The notes under the pieces are model-generated. The model saw nothing but the letters and a program-made list of their open reading frames with translations, was not told the origin of the DNA and searched no databases. From Sphingopyxis witflariensis (GTDB lineage Bacteria > Pseudomonadota > Alphaproteobacteria > Sphingomonadales > Sphingomonadaceae), in NCBI RefSeq assembly GCF_002205635.1, contig NZ_NISJ01000008.1:122321-186320 (forward strand): a stretch of DNA of 64,000 nucleotides. Reading direction: 5' to 3'. The position numbers and the translations under genes are program-made. This document shows, piece by piece, positions 25,875-35,288 of the stretch (its first letter is position 1; the number at the start of each line of letters is the position of its first letter).

Positions 25875-25906
25875 AAGGGGGCGGCCTCCCCCGAAGCCGC
25901 CCCCTT
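25875..25906. terminator. Bidirectional terminator
   Basis: AAGGGGGCGGC (25875-25885) pairs with GCCGCCCCCTT (25896-25906), flanked by A-rich gaaaa on the left and ttaa on the right. Lies between convergent lldD-like and porin genes. Confidence 0.85.
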
Positions 25907-25935
25907 AACGCATGGTCCTTTGCTCCGTCAAGCGA

Positions 25936-26694
25936 TCAGAAAGATGCGCCGAGGGTAAAGACCACGGTTGGATCGTAAAGTGTATCGACGGCCTTGACGC
26001 CCGTCTTTTTGACGTCGGTATCGACATATTGGACCGAGAAGGTGAACGGGCCGGCGGGAACCGAAGCGCCGATAACCCAGTCGATATAATTGCTGTCGGG
26101 TGCGACGAGGCCCAGCGAACCGTCGGTATAACCGACCGCGGCCGACAGCGTCACCGGCGTGTTGGGCACGCCAAAGCCGGCGCCGAGGTTCAGATAGATG
26201 CTGTCGTCGTCGCCGAGCGAGCTCTGCTTCGGCGCATAAGCCACCTGCCCGGTTACCGAGAGCGGACCGATATCGTGCGACAGCTTGCCGATGCCTTCGA
26301 AATAATCGGTCGGGGCGCCGCCGTCATGGCTACCCGGATAGGTGTAATAGGTGACGCCCAGATCGACAGTCGTCCCCGATGCGATTTCGGTGTTGAAGCC
26401 GCCATAGACATCGAGTTCGAACTTGCCATAGGCGGTGCTGTTGGGAAGCGAAGAGCCCCAGACGCCAACATAAAAGCCGCTGTCATGGCTGGCGGTCAGC
26501 GTCGGCTGCACCGCGACTTTTTCGTTCGACAGCGAGACGCCGCGGAAGCGATAGTCAGAGGTGACCGCAATGCCGCCCGAAAGCGTGAACGGGCCGATAG
26601 CTGCGGTGTCTTCTTCTTCCTGGGCGAAAGCCGGAGTCGACATGGCCGAAGCCGCGAGCAGCATGCCGAAGCATGCTTTGGTGAGAAACTTCAT
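25936..26694 (-). CDS. TorF family putative porin (TIGR02001 type)
   Basis: 252 aa with a classic signal peptide ending STPAFAQE. Mature start FTLSGGIAVTSDYRFRGVSL is the family signature, and the chain ends in Phe (VVFTLGASF), as outer-membrane beta-barrels do. Alternating beta strands run through the chain. Probably an outer-membrane channel of unknown cargo. Start 26694 has GGGGGAT upstream as SD. Confidence 0.88.
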   Translation of the reverse strand: MKFLTKACFGMLLAASAMSTPAFAQEEEDTAAIGPFTLSGGIAVTSDYRFRGVSLSNEKVAVQPTLTASHDSGFYVGVWGSSLPNSTAYGKFELDVYGGFNTEIASGTTVDLGVTYYTYPGSHDGGAPTDYFEGIGKLSHDIGPLSVTGQVAYAPKQSSLGDDDSIYLNLGAGFGVPNTPVTLSAAVGYTDGSLGLVAPDSNYIDWVIGASVPAGPFTFSVQYVDTDVKKTGVKAVDTLYDPTVVFTLGASF

Positions 26695-26950
26695 GGGTGA
26701 TCCCCCTAGTGAATGAAACGGATCGTCCCACCTGCAGTAAGCGTCCATACCTCTTGTTGCGGGCCTGTGACGACGAACGCATTCGAAATTGCCGATTTTG
26801 CTGCAATGCACAAATGAAAATTGCGCGAGGGCCATAATCAGCGATCAACTGTGGCTTTTCCGCAACAGCGGGCACATCCGCGCTTGTTCTTTGCCAAGCC
26901 GCGGCCGGACGGCTAAAGAGCGCGCATCTCTCCTCTGTCGAGCAGCAACC

Positions 26951-28102
26951 ATGAGCGATCACAATCCCGGCCTGCGCCCCTGGCGCGACATTGCGCGGCG
27001 GACCAGCCGCCAGATCATGGTCGGCGCCGTCCCCGTCGGCGGCGGCGCGCCGATCAGCGTCCAGACGATGACCAACACGCTGACCAGCGACGCAGTGGCG
27101 ACGATCGACCAGATTCGTCGCTGCGAAGAGGCCGGCGCCGACCTGATCCGCGTCTCGTGCCCCGACGTCGAATCGACCGCGGCGCTTGGAAAGATCGTCC
27201 GCGCCGCGCGCATCCCGATCATCGCCGACATTCATTTCCACTATAAGCGCGCGCTCGAAGCCGCCGACGCCGGCGCGGCATGCCTGCGCATCAACCCCGG
27301 CAATATCGGCTCATCCGAGCGCGTCGGCGAAGTCGTCCGCGCCGCCAAAGCAAATGGCTGCGCGATCCGCATCGGCGTCAACGCGGGCAGCCTCGAAAAA
27401 GACCTGCTCGAAAAATATGGCGAGCCATGCCCCGAAGCGCTCGTCGAAAGCGCGCTCGACCATATCAAATTGCTCCAGGACCATGATTTCCACGATTATA
27501 AGGTCGCGGTAAAGGCGAGCGACGTCTTCCTCGCGGTCGCGGCTTACGCCCAGCTCGCCGACGCGGTCGATTGTCCGTTGCATCTTGGCATCACCGAAGC
27601 GGGCGGGCTGATCGGCGGCACGGTGAAAAGCGCGCTCGGCATCGGCAACCTCCTGTGGGCCGGGATCGGCGACACAATCCGCGTCAGCCTCTCAGCCGAG
27701 CCCGAGGAAGAGGTCCGCGTCGGCTATGAAATTCTCAAATCACTGGGCCTCAGAACGCGCGGCGTCCGTGTCGTCTCGTGCCCCAGCTGCGCACGCCAGG
27801 GTTTCGACGTCATCCGCACCGTGCAGGCTCTCGAAGAGGCGCTAAGCCACATCAAGACCCCGATGTCGCTCTCGGTCCTCGGCTGCGTCGTCAACGGCCC
27901 CGGCGAAGCGCGCGAAACCGACATCGGCATCACCGGCGGCGGCAACGGCAAGCATATGGTGTTCCTCTCGGGCGTCACCGATCACCATGTCGAGGACGCC
28001 GACATGATCGCACACATCGTCAAGCTCGTTGAAGCCAAGGCGGCCGAGATCGACGCGGGCAGTTCGGTGAGCATGGACACGCTCCACGGCAAGGCGGCGT
28101 AA
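26951..28102 (+). CDS. ispG: 4-hydroxy-3-methylbut-2-enyl diphosphate synthase (flavodoxin)
   Basis: 383 aa. Penultimate enzyme of the MEP isoprenoid pathway; converts MEcPP to HMBPP with a [4Fe-4S] cluster. Cluster Cys residues are in [12 protein letters not shown] and [17 protein letters not shown]. The N-terminal TIM barrel contains [16 protein letters not shown] and [11 protein letters not shown] 26951 begins the conserved domain; upstream in-frame codons lie in the divergent promoter region. Isoprenoid supply also feeds carotenoids and quinones. Confidence 0.95.
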   Translation: MSDHNPGLRPWRDIARRTSRQIMVGAVPVGGGAPISVQTMTNTLTSDAVATIDQIRRCEEAGADLIRVSCPDVESTAALGKIVRAARIPIIADIHFHYKRALEAADAGAACLRINPGNIGSSERVGEVVRAAKANGCAIRIGVNAGSLEKDLLEKYGEPCPEALVESALDHIKLLQDHDFHDYKVAVKASDVFLAVAAYAQLADAVDCPLHLGITEAGGLIGGTVKSALGIGNLLWAGIGDTIRVSLSAEPEEEVRVGYEILKSLGLRTRGVRVVSCPSCARQGFDVIRTVQALEEALSHIKTPMSLSVLGCVVNGPGEARETDIGITGGGNGKHMVFLSGVTDHHVEDADMIAHIVKLVEAKAAEIDAGSSVSMDTLHGKAA

Positions 28103-28162
28103 GGCGAGACGATCACCAGCGGACTGCGATGTCGGCTTTGGGGTGGGAAGCTGACATGAAGA

Positions 28163-28299
28163 TCCTCCCTGTCGCGAAGCGATGGGGAGGGGGACCGCCG
28201 CCGCAGGCGGTGGTGGAGGGGCAGCGACGTCAGCGCCCATAGCCCCTCCGTCAGCCCTTCGGGCTGCCACCTCCCCATGCCTGCGGCACAGGGAGGATC
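28163..28299. repeat. Palindromic repeat, family A, copy 2
   Basis: tCCTCCCTGTCGCGAAGCG through ccgccgcaggcggtggtggagggg to ccacctccccatgcctgcgg and cagggagga. The 28103-28528 gap contains only this repeat and the family E element beside it. Confidence 0.88.
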
Positions 28300-28340
28300 G
28301 AAAGGCCGCAACCGGTCGTTTCCGAACATTTACCATTCCC

Positions 28341-28420
28341 GTTCGTGTCGAGCGAAGTCGAGACACCCATCGAGATAGCGCCAAGCCGATGGGCATCTCG
28401 ACTTCGCTCGATGCAAACGG
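28341..28420. repeat. Palindromic repeat, family E, copy 1
   Basis: Left arm gtgTCGAGCGAAGTCGAGA, right arm TCTCGACTTCGCTCGAtgc, with inner arms cccatcg.. and ..cgatggg. Related to the gcttgtcgaag/cttcgacaagc element at 32011-32100. Confidence 0.75.
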
Positions 28421-28528
28421 AATAGGAGAGGCCCAAACCTCAGGAATCGGCCATCCCTCAGACACAATCGCTTTTACATCACTGTCAGCAAAGACTAGCT
28501 TCGCTGCACATTGCAGGAGCAACCGGAC

Positions 28529-28960
28529 ATGACGGAAAAACCCGACCCCATCGACCGCCTCGTCCAACTGCTCCTCCTCATCGCTGCCATCACAACAATC
28601 GCCAACGGCACCTTCATGCTGGTCAAGCCGCTCGAATGGTATGTCTTCGTCCCCACCGTCGTCACCACCGGCCCACCCAACGCACATTTCATCCGCGACA
28701 TTGGCCTCGCCTATCTCGGTTCCGGCCTGATCCTGCTTTACGCGACCGCCAACCCCGCCCTCCACTGGCGCGCCGCAGCAGTCGGCGGGCTGTGGCTGGC
28801 GCTCCACGGCCTGCTCCACATTTATGAAGTCGCAGCGGGCATCTGCGGCCCCGCGACCTTCTGGGCCGATGCGCCCGCGGTGATCGGCCAGCCTTTGCTC
28901 GTCATTGTCGCGCTCGCCATCATCTTCTCCCGCCACAAACGGGCAAGACGCGCGGGCTGA
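28529..28960 (+). CDS. Small integral membrane protein, about four TM segments
   Basis: 143 aa. TM-like segments: LVQLLLLIAAITTIANGTFM, a second from about residue 50 (DIGLAYLGSGLILLYATA), a third around AAAVGGLWLALHGLLH, and a fourth near the end (QPLLVIVALAIIF). Start 28529 has gcaggag 10 bases upstream. Family not recognised with certainty; it resembles short uncharacterised alphaproteobacterial membrane proteins. Confidence 0.8.
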   Translation: MTEKPDPIDRLVQLLLLIAAITTIANGTFMLVKPLEWYVFVPTVVTTGPPNAHFIRDIGLAYLGSGLILLYATANPALHWRAAAVGGLWLALHGLLHIYEVAAGICGPATFWADAPAVIGQPLLVIVALAIIFSRHKRARRAG

Positions 28961-28975
28961 CCCGCGCGCCTCTCG

Positions 28976-29872
28976 TCAGGCCGGCTCGAGCGTCCGGTCC
29001 TGCGGCCGCAGCTTCGGCTCCTCGACATAGAGATTCGCCGCGGGCGTCTTCAAATGCGCCTCGAGCAGGTCGAAAATCGCCGCATCCTCCTCTTCGTTGA
29101 ACTTGCGCGCGAACAGGTCGGGGCTCAGCGTCAGGCGCAGCGCGTCGGCGGCAACAAAGGTGCGCGGGCGCAATTTGATCTCGCCATCGGGGATCCAGTC
29201 GATCGTGCGCAGATCATCGTTCATCACCTCGCCCTGCGCACCGCTGTTCATCATCAGCGTCTGGAAAAACGCCTCGTCGGGGATGAAGCTGCGGCGGTAA
29301 AAGGATTTGAACCGGTCGGCGCTCGGGTGATGGACCGCAAATTCGCAGAAGCCGCGCGTCACCGCTTTCCACTGCGTCCCGATAAAGGGCGTTGCCCCCT
29401 TCAGAAAGGCGCGCGGCAGGCGGGTGCGGTACATCCGCCCGCGTGCCTCGATGAACATATGGCTGACGCGGTTCAGCGTGTCGGGCCGGATCGCACGCTG
29501 GTCGAGCACCCGAATATATTGGCGGTGCGGGTGGGCGCGCAGGAAGTCGGCGATATAGGCCTGCGACTTCAGCGGGAAATCCTGTCCGCTGAGGTTGATA
29601 TAATGGCTCCAACTGCTGTTCATCGTCAGCAATTTGGCCATTCCGCGCAACTCGGCCTCGACCAGACTATAGCCGCCCCACAGCGCCTTTTGCGATTCGA
29701 TGATCGCCACGCCCTGATAGGGTTTCAAAAATTCGGCGATATCGGCGGCGAGTTCGGGGCCCGAGCTTTTGTCGACATGGATCACATAGCTGTTGCCGGG
29801 GGCATAGATCGCGCGAAACATCCGCTTAAACTGTTCGGGAAAGCGGTGGAGGAGGATGAAATAGCCGATCAT
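28976..29872 (-). CDS. GT14-type beta-1,6-N-acetylglucosaminyltransferase-like protein
   Basis: 298 aa, branching-enzyme (core-2/I-branching) family. Recognisable pieces are MIGYFILLHRFPEQFKRMFR, YVIHVDKSS, VEAELRGMAKLL, HYINLSGQDFPLKSQAYI and SFIPDEAFFQTLMMNS, the same order as in GT14 enzymes. Likely adds a sugar branch to a surface glycan. No signal peptide or TM, so cytoplasmic face. The start at 29872 is set by the conserved N-terminus; a longer frame upstream would run into the divergent gene. Confidence 0.87.
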   Translation of the reverse strand: MIGYFILLHRFPEQFKRMFRAIYAPGNSYVIHVDKSSGPELAADIAEFLKPYQGVAIIESQKALWGGYSLVEAELRGMAKLLTMNSSWSHYINLSGQDFPLKSQAYIADFLRAHPHRQYIRVLDQRAIRPDTLNRVSHMFIEARGRMYRTRLPRAFLKGATPFIGTQWKAVTRGFCEFAVHHPSADRFKSFYRRSFIPDEAFFQTLMMNSGAQGEVMNDDLRTIDWIPDGEIKLRPRTFVAADALRLTLSPDLFARKFNEEEDAAIFDLLEAHLKTPAANLYVEEPKLRPQDRTLEPA

Positions 29873-30137
29873 GAAACCATGCCTTTCGGATCGCCGACCC
29901 GGGCTGTCAGCCTTCCGGAATCGCGACCATTTCCTGTCCCGGAAAAACCCAACCAAAGTCATTTTGATCGAAAGGAGACATTGCCCGACAGATGTCCTGC
30001 CGCGTTGCGACGCGGCCTGGTCCAGCGGCATTCTTTCCATATGGGGTAGCAGGCGGCGATTGTAAGGGCGGCGCCATTGCCCATCGGGCGTCGCCACCGC
30101 TAAGGAAGCCGCGACCTTCCCCTGCACAGGATAAGCC

Positions 30138-30620
30138 GTGACCCTCTCGATCCGTCCCGCCACGCCCGACGACCTGCCGCTGATCGCGCAATTCATCCGC
30201 GATCTCGCAGACTATGAAAAGCTCGCCCACGAAGTGCGCTTCGACGAAGCGACGCTCGGCGAGAAACTGTTCGGCGCGCGTCCCTATGCCGAAGTGGTGA
30301 TCGGCGAGCTGGACGGTGCGCCGCAGGGCTTCGCGCTCTTCTTCCACAATTTCTCGACCTTCGAGGGGCGCCCGGGCATCTATCTCGAAGACCTGTTCGT
30401 CCGCCCCGAAGCACGCGGATCAGGGCTCGGCAAGGCGCTGCTCATCCACCTTGCGGCGCTCTGCACCGAACGCGACTGCGCACGGCTCGAATGGAGCGTC
30501 CTCGACTGGAACGCCCCGGCTATCGGCTTTTACCAAAGCCTCGGCGCGCGGATGATGGACGAATGGACGGTGATGCGCGTCGATGGCGACGCGCTCACAT
30601 CGCTCGCCGCCTCCGCCTGA
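30138..30620 (+). CDS. GNAT acetyltransferase, SSAT/diamine acetyltransferase-like
   Basis: 160 aa starting at GTG 30138. Carries the SSAT-like sequence order: RPATPDDLPLIAQFIRDLAD, then FFHNFSTFEGRPGIYLEDLF, then the acetyl-CoA loop RPEARGSGLGKALL and WSVLDWNAPAIGFYQSLGA. Eukaryotic and bacterial relatives acetylate polyamines or thialysine. Substrate here is inferred only from resemblance. Confidence 0.88.
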   Translation: MTLSIRPATPDDLPLIAQFIRDLADYEKLAHEVRFDEATLGEKLFGARPYAEVVIGELDGAPQGFALFFHNFSTFEGRPGIYLEDLFVRPEARGSGLGKALLIHLAALCTERDCARLEWSVLDWNAPAIGFYQSLGARMMDEWTVMRVDGDALTSLAASA

Positions 30621-30629
30621 AGGTCGCGC

Positions 30630-30827
30630 TCAGCGCTTGCGCGCGAACCAGATCATCACGACGCCGACGACCGCCAGCATGACGCCATTGCGCGTCCATG
30701 TCGTGTCGCCGAGCATGAAGCTGCTCGCCGGCCAGCGCACAATGTCGAGCCCCTGCAGCGCCCATAATCCGCCGACCAGCAGCATCGCGACCCCGACGAT
30801 CGCCAATATGCCCTTTAACGCCCCCAT
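30630..30827 (-). CDS. Small two-TM membrane protein, 65 aa
   Basis: Two hydrophobic stretches: GALKGILAIVGVAMLLVGGL and a second near the C-terminus (VMLAVVGVVMIWF) ending ARKR. It follows the acyltransferase gene by 12 bases on the same strand, so co-transcribed. Function unknown. Confidence 0.75.
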   Translation of the reverse strand: MGALKGILAIVGVAMLLVGGLWALQGLDIVRWPASSFMLGDTTWTRNGVMLAVVGVVMIWFARKR

Positions 30828-30839
30828 GCCCGCTCTCCC

Positions 30840-31973
30840 CTATATGCGCTGCAGTCCGATCAACGGCCGCAGCCATCCGATGGTGCGCCCGATCGTATAG
30901 AAAAGCCAGCATCCCGCCACAGTCGCCACGACGAGGATCAGGAAGGATGGCAGCGCCGCCACTCCGGCCTGCAACAGGTACCAGCCGGTGACGACGATGA
31001 TCGTCTGGTGGATGATGTAAAAGGGGAAGACCGCCTCGGCGAGCGTCGTGCGCCAAGGGTGGTCGCGGTTCCAATATGCGTCGGCGATCCCGACGAGCGC
31101 GACGATCGTCGCCCAGCCCTGCAGCAGCCGCGCGATGTGGAACGGCATCGACACCCAGTCGGGCGCAGGCGTATTGCCCGACCAGTTCCACTCGACCCAT
31201 GCGACGAAAGCAAACGCCGCAAGGCCGATGACCAGCCCCGCGCGCCAGCAGCGCGCGACCGCCGCGAACAGCGCCGACCGCACCCGCAGCAGCCAGCCGA
31301 TCGCAAAGGGAATCAAATAGTGAAGGTGCGATGGCCCGTCGTCGAACAGCGCGTGCGTCTCGTCATGATCGGGGAAGAGCGCGAGGATCAGCAGCCATGC
31401 GGCGAGCGGGACGATCAGCATGCCCCAACCGCCGAGCCATCGCACCGCGCCATCGGCGACCATCGCTCGCACCCGCTCGGGCACCCACGCCAATACCGCC
31501 GCCGCGAGCAGCGTATAAACCCACAGGTAAACGACGAACCACAGATGCTGCCACGTCGGCAGGATGATCCCGTCGAGCGCGCCAAAGCGGAAATAATCAT
31601 GCCACCAGAAATGCGCGAGGCCATGGGCATAGCCATGCTGCCCCATCAACTCGATCCACGGCTGCGGCGGGATGACGACGATGATGCCAAAGACCAGCGG
31701 GATCAGCAGCCGCGCGCTCCGCGACCGCACGAAGGCCCCCGCACCGCCCAGCTTCGCGAACAAGGCGGCGCTGGCATAGCCCGACACGAGGAAAAGCAAG
31801 GCCAGCCGCCAGCTGTTCGTCGCCAGCATCGGGATCGCCACCCAGTCGATCGGCGCCGCGATCTTCACATGCCAGCCCCACGGCACGAAATACATGCCGA
31901 TATGATAGAGGATGAGCAGGCCAAACGCCCCGATCCGCAGCCAGTCCATGCCGAGGTGACGTTGCGTGGTCAC
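30840..31973 (-). CDS. Acyltransferase 3 family membrane protein
   Basis: 377 aa with about ten TM segments. The N-terminal DWLRIGAFGLLILYHIGMYF carries the active-site-type R and H typical of the acyltransferase-3 (OafB/NodX) family. These proteins O-acylate surface polysaccharides or other exported glycans. I choose GTG 31973 (VTTQRHLGMDW) because gaggg lies 8 bases upstream; ATG 31949 is the alternative. Confidence 0.87.
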   Translation of the reverse strand: MTTQRHLGMDWLRIGAFGLLILYHIGMYFVPWGWHVKIAAPIDWVAIPMLATNSWRLALLFLVSGYASAALFAKLGGAGAFVRSRSARLLIPLVFGIIVVIPPQPWIELMGQHGYAHGLAHFWWHDYFRFGALDGIILPTWQHLWFVVYLWVYTLLAAAVLAWVPERVRAMVADGAVRWLGGWGMLIVPLAAWLLILALFPDHDETHALFDDGPSHLHYLIPFAIGWLLRVRSALFAAVARCWRAGLVIGLAAFAFVAWVEWNWSGNTPAPDWVSMPFHIARLLQGWATIVALVGIADAYWNRDHPWRTTLAEAVFPFYIIHQTIIVVTGWYLLQAGVAALPSFLILVVATVAGCWLFYTIGRTIGWLRPLIGLQRI

Positions 31974-32010
31974 AGACGATCCCTCCCCTCCCGGACGCCC
32001 CACCCAAACC

Positions 32011-32100
32011 CGCTCGCCCTGAGCTTGTCGAAGGGCCGTTCTTCCCTTCTGCGGAAGCTAGAAGAAAAAGCGGTGCTTCGACAAGCTCAACACAAATGCT
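32011..32100. repeat. Palindromic repeat, family E, copy 2
   Basis: cgccctGAGCTTGTCGAAGggcc on the left and gtgCTTCGACAAGCTCaac on the right, with ttctgcggaagctagaa between. Confidence 0.8.
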
Positions 32101-32120
32101 TGGGCTATTCCCCGACCCTT

Positions 32121-32192
32121 CGTCATCCCGGACTTGATCCGGGATCCATTCTCGCGACGTTGCTTGGATCCCGGATCAAGTCCGGGATGACG
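32121..32192. repeat. Palindromic repeat, family D, copy 1
   Basis: CGTCATCCCGGACTTGATCC and ggatc on the left; gatcCCGGATCAAGTCCGGGATGACG on the right. A complete inverted repeat. Further copies or half copies at 46900-46980, 47368-47389 and 48779-48850. Confidence 0.9.
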
Positions 32193-32212
32193 ACAGTGGG
32201 GCCGAAGCTGCG

Positions 32213-33730
32213 CTATCCCAACACCCGCCACGCCAGCTCGGCAAACTCGCACAGCAAGGGCCGCGTGTCGCGCGGGTCGATGATGTCCTCGACCCCATAT
32301 TTCTCCGCCGTCCTGAAGGGCGAACGCACCCGGTTCAATCGCTCGCGGATCGCCTCCAGATGCGCCGCCGGGTCCTCGGCGGCCTCCAGCTCGCTCTTAT
32401 ACGCAACCTCGACCCCGCCCTCGATCGGCAGGCTGCCCCAGTCGCCCGACGGCCAGGCGAAACGATATTGGAAGCGCTCGGCGTTCGACATCGCGCTCCC
32501 CGCTATCCCGTATGCCCGCCGCACGACGACCGATGCGAGCGGCACCGTCGCGCGATAAATCGCGTTCATCGCCTGCACGCCGTAACGGATCGTCCCCGCC
32601 CGCTCGGCCTCGCCACCGATCATGAAGCCTGGGTTGTCAACGAGATGGACGATCGGCAGGCGAAACTGGTCGGCCATTTTGACGAACCGCTCAGCCTTCT
32701 CGCTCGTCTTTGCGTCCCATGATCCGCCGAGGTACGATGGGTCGCTCGCAAGCACCGCGACCGGATAGCCGTCCAATCGCGCGAAGGCGGTGATTGCCGC
32801 CCGCCCCCAACGCGCACCCATTTCGAAGAAACTGCCCTTGTCGAACACCGCATCGGCGATGCGCCGCATCGAGTAAACCTGCTTCGGCTCGCGCGGCACC
32901 GCCGACAGCAAGCTCTCCTCGCGCCGGTCCACCGGATCGCTGCAAGGCGTCCGCGCCGCCCGATCATGGATCGACGACGGCAGATAGGAGAGGAAGCGCC
33001 GCGCCGCCGCGAACGCCTCGGCCTCGCTCGCGACCTCATCATCGACGACGCCGTTGCGCGTGTGGACGTCGCTTCCGCCCAGCTCCTCGCGATCGAGTGT
33101 GTCACCGATCGCCGCCGCGACCGCCGGGCCCGCTGCAAACAGCTGCGACAACCCGCGCACCATGATGCTGTAATGGCTTGCCACGACGCGCGCCGCACCA
33201 AGCCCCGCCGTCGGCCCCAAAGCCAGTGCGACCACCGGTACCGTGTCGAGATTGGCGATGATCTCATGCCACCCCGGCACATGCGGGATATAGGTATAGC
33301 CCATATCTTCGAGCGTCTTGACCGACCCGCCGCCGCCGGTGCCGTCGATCATGCGGATCAGCGGCAGGCGATATTCATGCGCCATCGCCTCGCACTGGAT
33401 GAATTTGCGGTGCAACGCGGCATCGGCTGCGCCGCCGCGCACGGTGAAATCATCGGCCGACGCGACCACCGGCCGCCCGTCGATATTGGCGCGGCCAAAG
33501 ATGAAATTGCTCGCGGCAAGATCTTCGAGTTCGCCGTCGGGGCCATATGTCCCGCGCCCGGCGATCTTTCCGATCTCGCGAAAACTGCCTTCGTCGACAA
33601 TCCCGGCAAGCCGCGCCCGCGCGTCCATCTTGCCGCGACCATGCTGGCGCGCGACCTTTTCCGCGCCGCCCATTTTCTCGGCCATCGCACGCCGCGCGGC
33701 CAGCTCGTCGATCTCGTTTTTCCAGCTCAT
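32213..33730 (-). CDS. Acyl-CoA carboxylase, carboxyltransferase (beta) subunit
   Basis: 505 aa with two crotonase-like halves. N-half: GRGKMDARARLAGIVDEGSF and DFTVRGGAADAALHRKFIQC. C-half: HLVDNPGFMIGGEAERAGTI and VVVRRAYGIAGSAMSN. Similar to propionyl-, methylcrotonyl- or geranyl-CoA carboxylase beta subunits; the substrate cannot be fixed from motifs alone. No biotin-carrying alpha subunit is adjacent, which is unusual for propionyl/methylcrotonyl carboxylase operons. Start 33730 matches the conserved beginning (MSWKNEIDELAARRAMAEKM). Confidence 0.9.
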   Translation of the reverse strand: MSWKNEIDELAARRAMAEKMGGAEKVARQHGRGKMDARARLAGIVDEGSFREIGKIAGRGTYGPDGELEDLAASNFIFGRANIDGRPVVASADDFTVRGGAADAALHRKFIQCEAMAHEYRLPLIRMIDGTGGGGSVKTLEDMGYTYIPHVPGWHEIIANLDTVPVVALALGPTAGLGAARVVASHYSIMVRGLSQLFAAGPAVAAAIGDTLDREELGGSDVHTRNGVVDDEVASEAEAFAAARRFLSYLPSSIHDRAARTPCSDPVDRREESLLSAVPREPKQVYSMRRIADAVFDKGSFFEMGARWGRAAITAFARLDGYPVAVLASDPSYLGGSWDAKTSEKAERFVKMADQFRLPIVHLVDNPGFMIGGEAERAGTIRYGVQAMNAIYRATVPLASVVVRRAYGIAGSAMSNAERFQYRFAWPSGDWGSLPIEGGVEVAYKSELEAAEDPAAHLEAIRERLNRVRSPFRTAEKYGVEDIIDPRDTRPLLCEFAELAWRVLG

Positions 33731-33808
33731 GGGGCGAAGGCTAACTGACGTTGACGGAAACGTCATGCAAAACCTTGCCCACCCCTTTTGCGCTGCTATC
33801 GTCAGGCG

Positions 33809-34309
33809 ATGACACGCAAAACCACACTAGCGCTCGCCGCCGCTTTCCTCGCCTTTTCCGCCCCGCTCACCGCCGCCGAGACCGCCACGCGCACCATCGC
33901 GGGCGTCGAGGCCCCTTTCAAAACCACCACTTTCACCGAAAATGCCGACCCCATGGCGGCCATCGACGCCGCGCTGTCCGCCGCGCGCCAGTCGGGCAAG
34001 CATGTGCTGCTGGTGATGGGCATGAACGATTGTCACGACAGCGCCTGGTTCGCCAATCTGATCGCGAGCGATCGCTTCGCGCCGGTCCGCGAACGCTACC
34101 ACATCGTCTACGCCGACATCGGCATGCCGCACCGCGGCATCGTCCGGAACCCCGAAATACCCAAACGCTTCGGCTTCAAGATCAAGGGCACGCCCACGGT
34201 TGCGATCCTCGATGCCGACGGCGAGGTTCTCAACCGCAGAGCGGCGCCCAAATGGCGCAATGCCGCGAGCCGCAGCGACGACGAAATCTATAATGAATTG
34301 ATGCAATAG
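33809..34309 (+). CDS. Secreted thioredoxin-fold protein with CxxS active site
   Basis: 166 aa. Signal peptide about 1-23 (ALAAAFLAFSAPLTAAE). Thioredoxin fold: HVLLVMGMNDCHDSAWF places Cys75-His-Asp-Ser78 where a CxxC pair is expected, and KGTPTVAILDADG supplies the cis-proline loop. With only one catalytic Cys, a role as isomerase, glutaredoxin-like or structural binding protein is more likely than as dithiol oxidant. Periplasmic. It precedes the SDR gene by 10 bases. Confidence 0.85.
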   Translation: MTRKTTLALAAAFLAFSAPLTAAETATRTIAGVEAPFKTTTFTENADPMAAIDAALSAARQSGKHVLLVMGMNDCHDSAWFANLIASDRFAPVRERYHIVYADIGMPHRGIVRNPEIPKRFGFKIKGTPTVAILDADGEVLNRRAAPKWRNAASRSDDEIYNELMQ

Positions 34310-34319
34310 GGAGAGACAT

Positions 34320-35099
34320 ATGGCCGACATCCAGCTCGCGGGGCGCACCGCGCTCGTCACCGGCGCGTCGCGCGGCATCGGGCGCGGCATCGCGATCGCG
34401 CTCGCCAAGGCGGGCGCCGATATCGCGGTCAATTACACCCGCGACGAGGAGGCCGCCGCCGAAACCGTCGCCGCGATTCAAGCGTTCGGCCGCAAGGCCA
34501 AAGCCTATCGAGCTTCGGTCACCGACGAAGATGCCTGCGCCGCAATGGTGGCAAGCATCGCCGCCGACCTTGGTCCGATATCGATTATGGTCAACAACGC
34601 CGGCATCGCGAGCCGCGGCAAGACGGTCGCCGACACCGACGCCGCCGAAGTCGAAAAATTGCTCGCCGTCCACGCCGTCGGCGCGCACCGCCTGTCGCGC
34701 CTCGCGCTGCCGCAGCTGCGGAGCCACGACCGCAGCGATATCGTCATCATCTCGAGCGTCGCGACCCTGAGCCACGCCGCGAACGGCGCGCCCTATAATA
34801 TGGCGAAGGCGGCGGGCGAAGCGCTCGCACTCACCCTCGCCAAGGAAGAGATGAAGAACGGCGTCCGCGTCAATATCGTCGCGCCGTCGCTGACCGTCAG
34901 CGACATGGGCGAGAAGCTGTCGCGCGCGATCACCGGGCAGGACGACATCCACCATCTCGACGCCAAATTCCCCTTCGGCCGTGTACCGACGCCGGACGAT
35001 GTCGCGGCGGCGGTGCTGTGGTTTGTGAGCGACGCAAATCCTTATTGCTCGGGGCAAAAGCTCAACATCGACGGCGCGGGGATGGCGAGTTTTCGCTGA
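34320..35099 (+). CDS. Short-chain dehydrogenase/reductase, FabG-like
   Basis: 259 aa classical SDR. TGASRGIGRGIAIALAKAG is the NAD(P) motif, NNAGIASRG the structural motif, and the catalytic set is SSVATLS ... YNMAK (Ser, Tyr, Lys). SD gggaga precedes ATG by 5 bases. Probably in a two-gene transcript with the thioredoxin-like gene. Substrate unknown; 3-oxoacyl reduction is one option. Confidence 0.9.
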   Translation: MADIQLAGRTALVTGASRGIGRGIAIALAKAGADIAVNYTRDEEAAAETVAAIQAFGRKAKAYRASVTDEDACAAMVASIAADLGPISIMVNNAGIASRGKTVADTDAAEVEKLLAVHAVGAHRLSRLALPQLRSHDRSDIVIISSVATLSHAANGAPYNMAKAAGEALALTLAKEEMKNGVRVNIVAPSLTVSDMGEKLSRAITGQDDIHHLDAKFPFGRVPTPDDVAAAVLWFVSDANPYCSGQKLNIDGAGMASFR

Positions 35100-35108
35100 C
35101 AAAAGCAA

Positions 35109-35243
35109 TCCTCCCTGTCGCGAAGCGATGGGGAGGGGGACCGTCGCCGCAGGCGATGGTGGAGGGGCAGCGACCGCAGCCCCAAAGCCCCTCCGTCAGC
35201 GCTTCGCGCTGCCACCTCCCCATGGCTTCGCCACAGGGAGGAT
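35109..35243. repeat. Palindromic repeat, family A, copy 3
   Basis: cCTCCCTGTCGCGAAGCGAT through gtcgccgcaggcgatggtggagggg to cagcgcttcgcgctgccacctccccatggcttcgccacagggagga. Uninterrupted version of the element that carries an insert at 10364-10534. Confidence 0.88.
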
Positions 35244-35288
35244 CTTTCCTCCCCTCAAGCCAGCAGGTCGGATACAGCAGCCCCCCAT

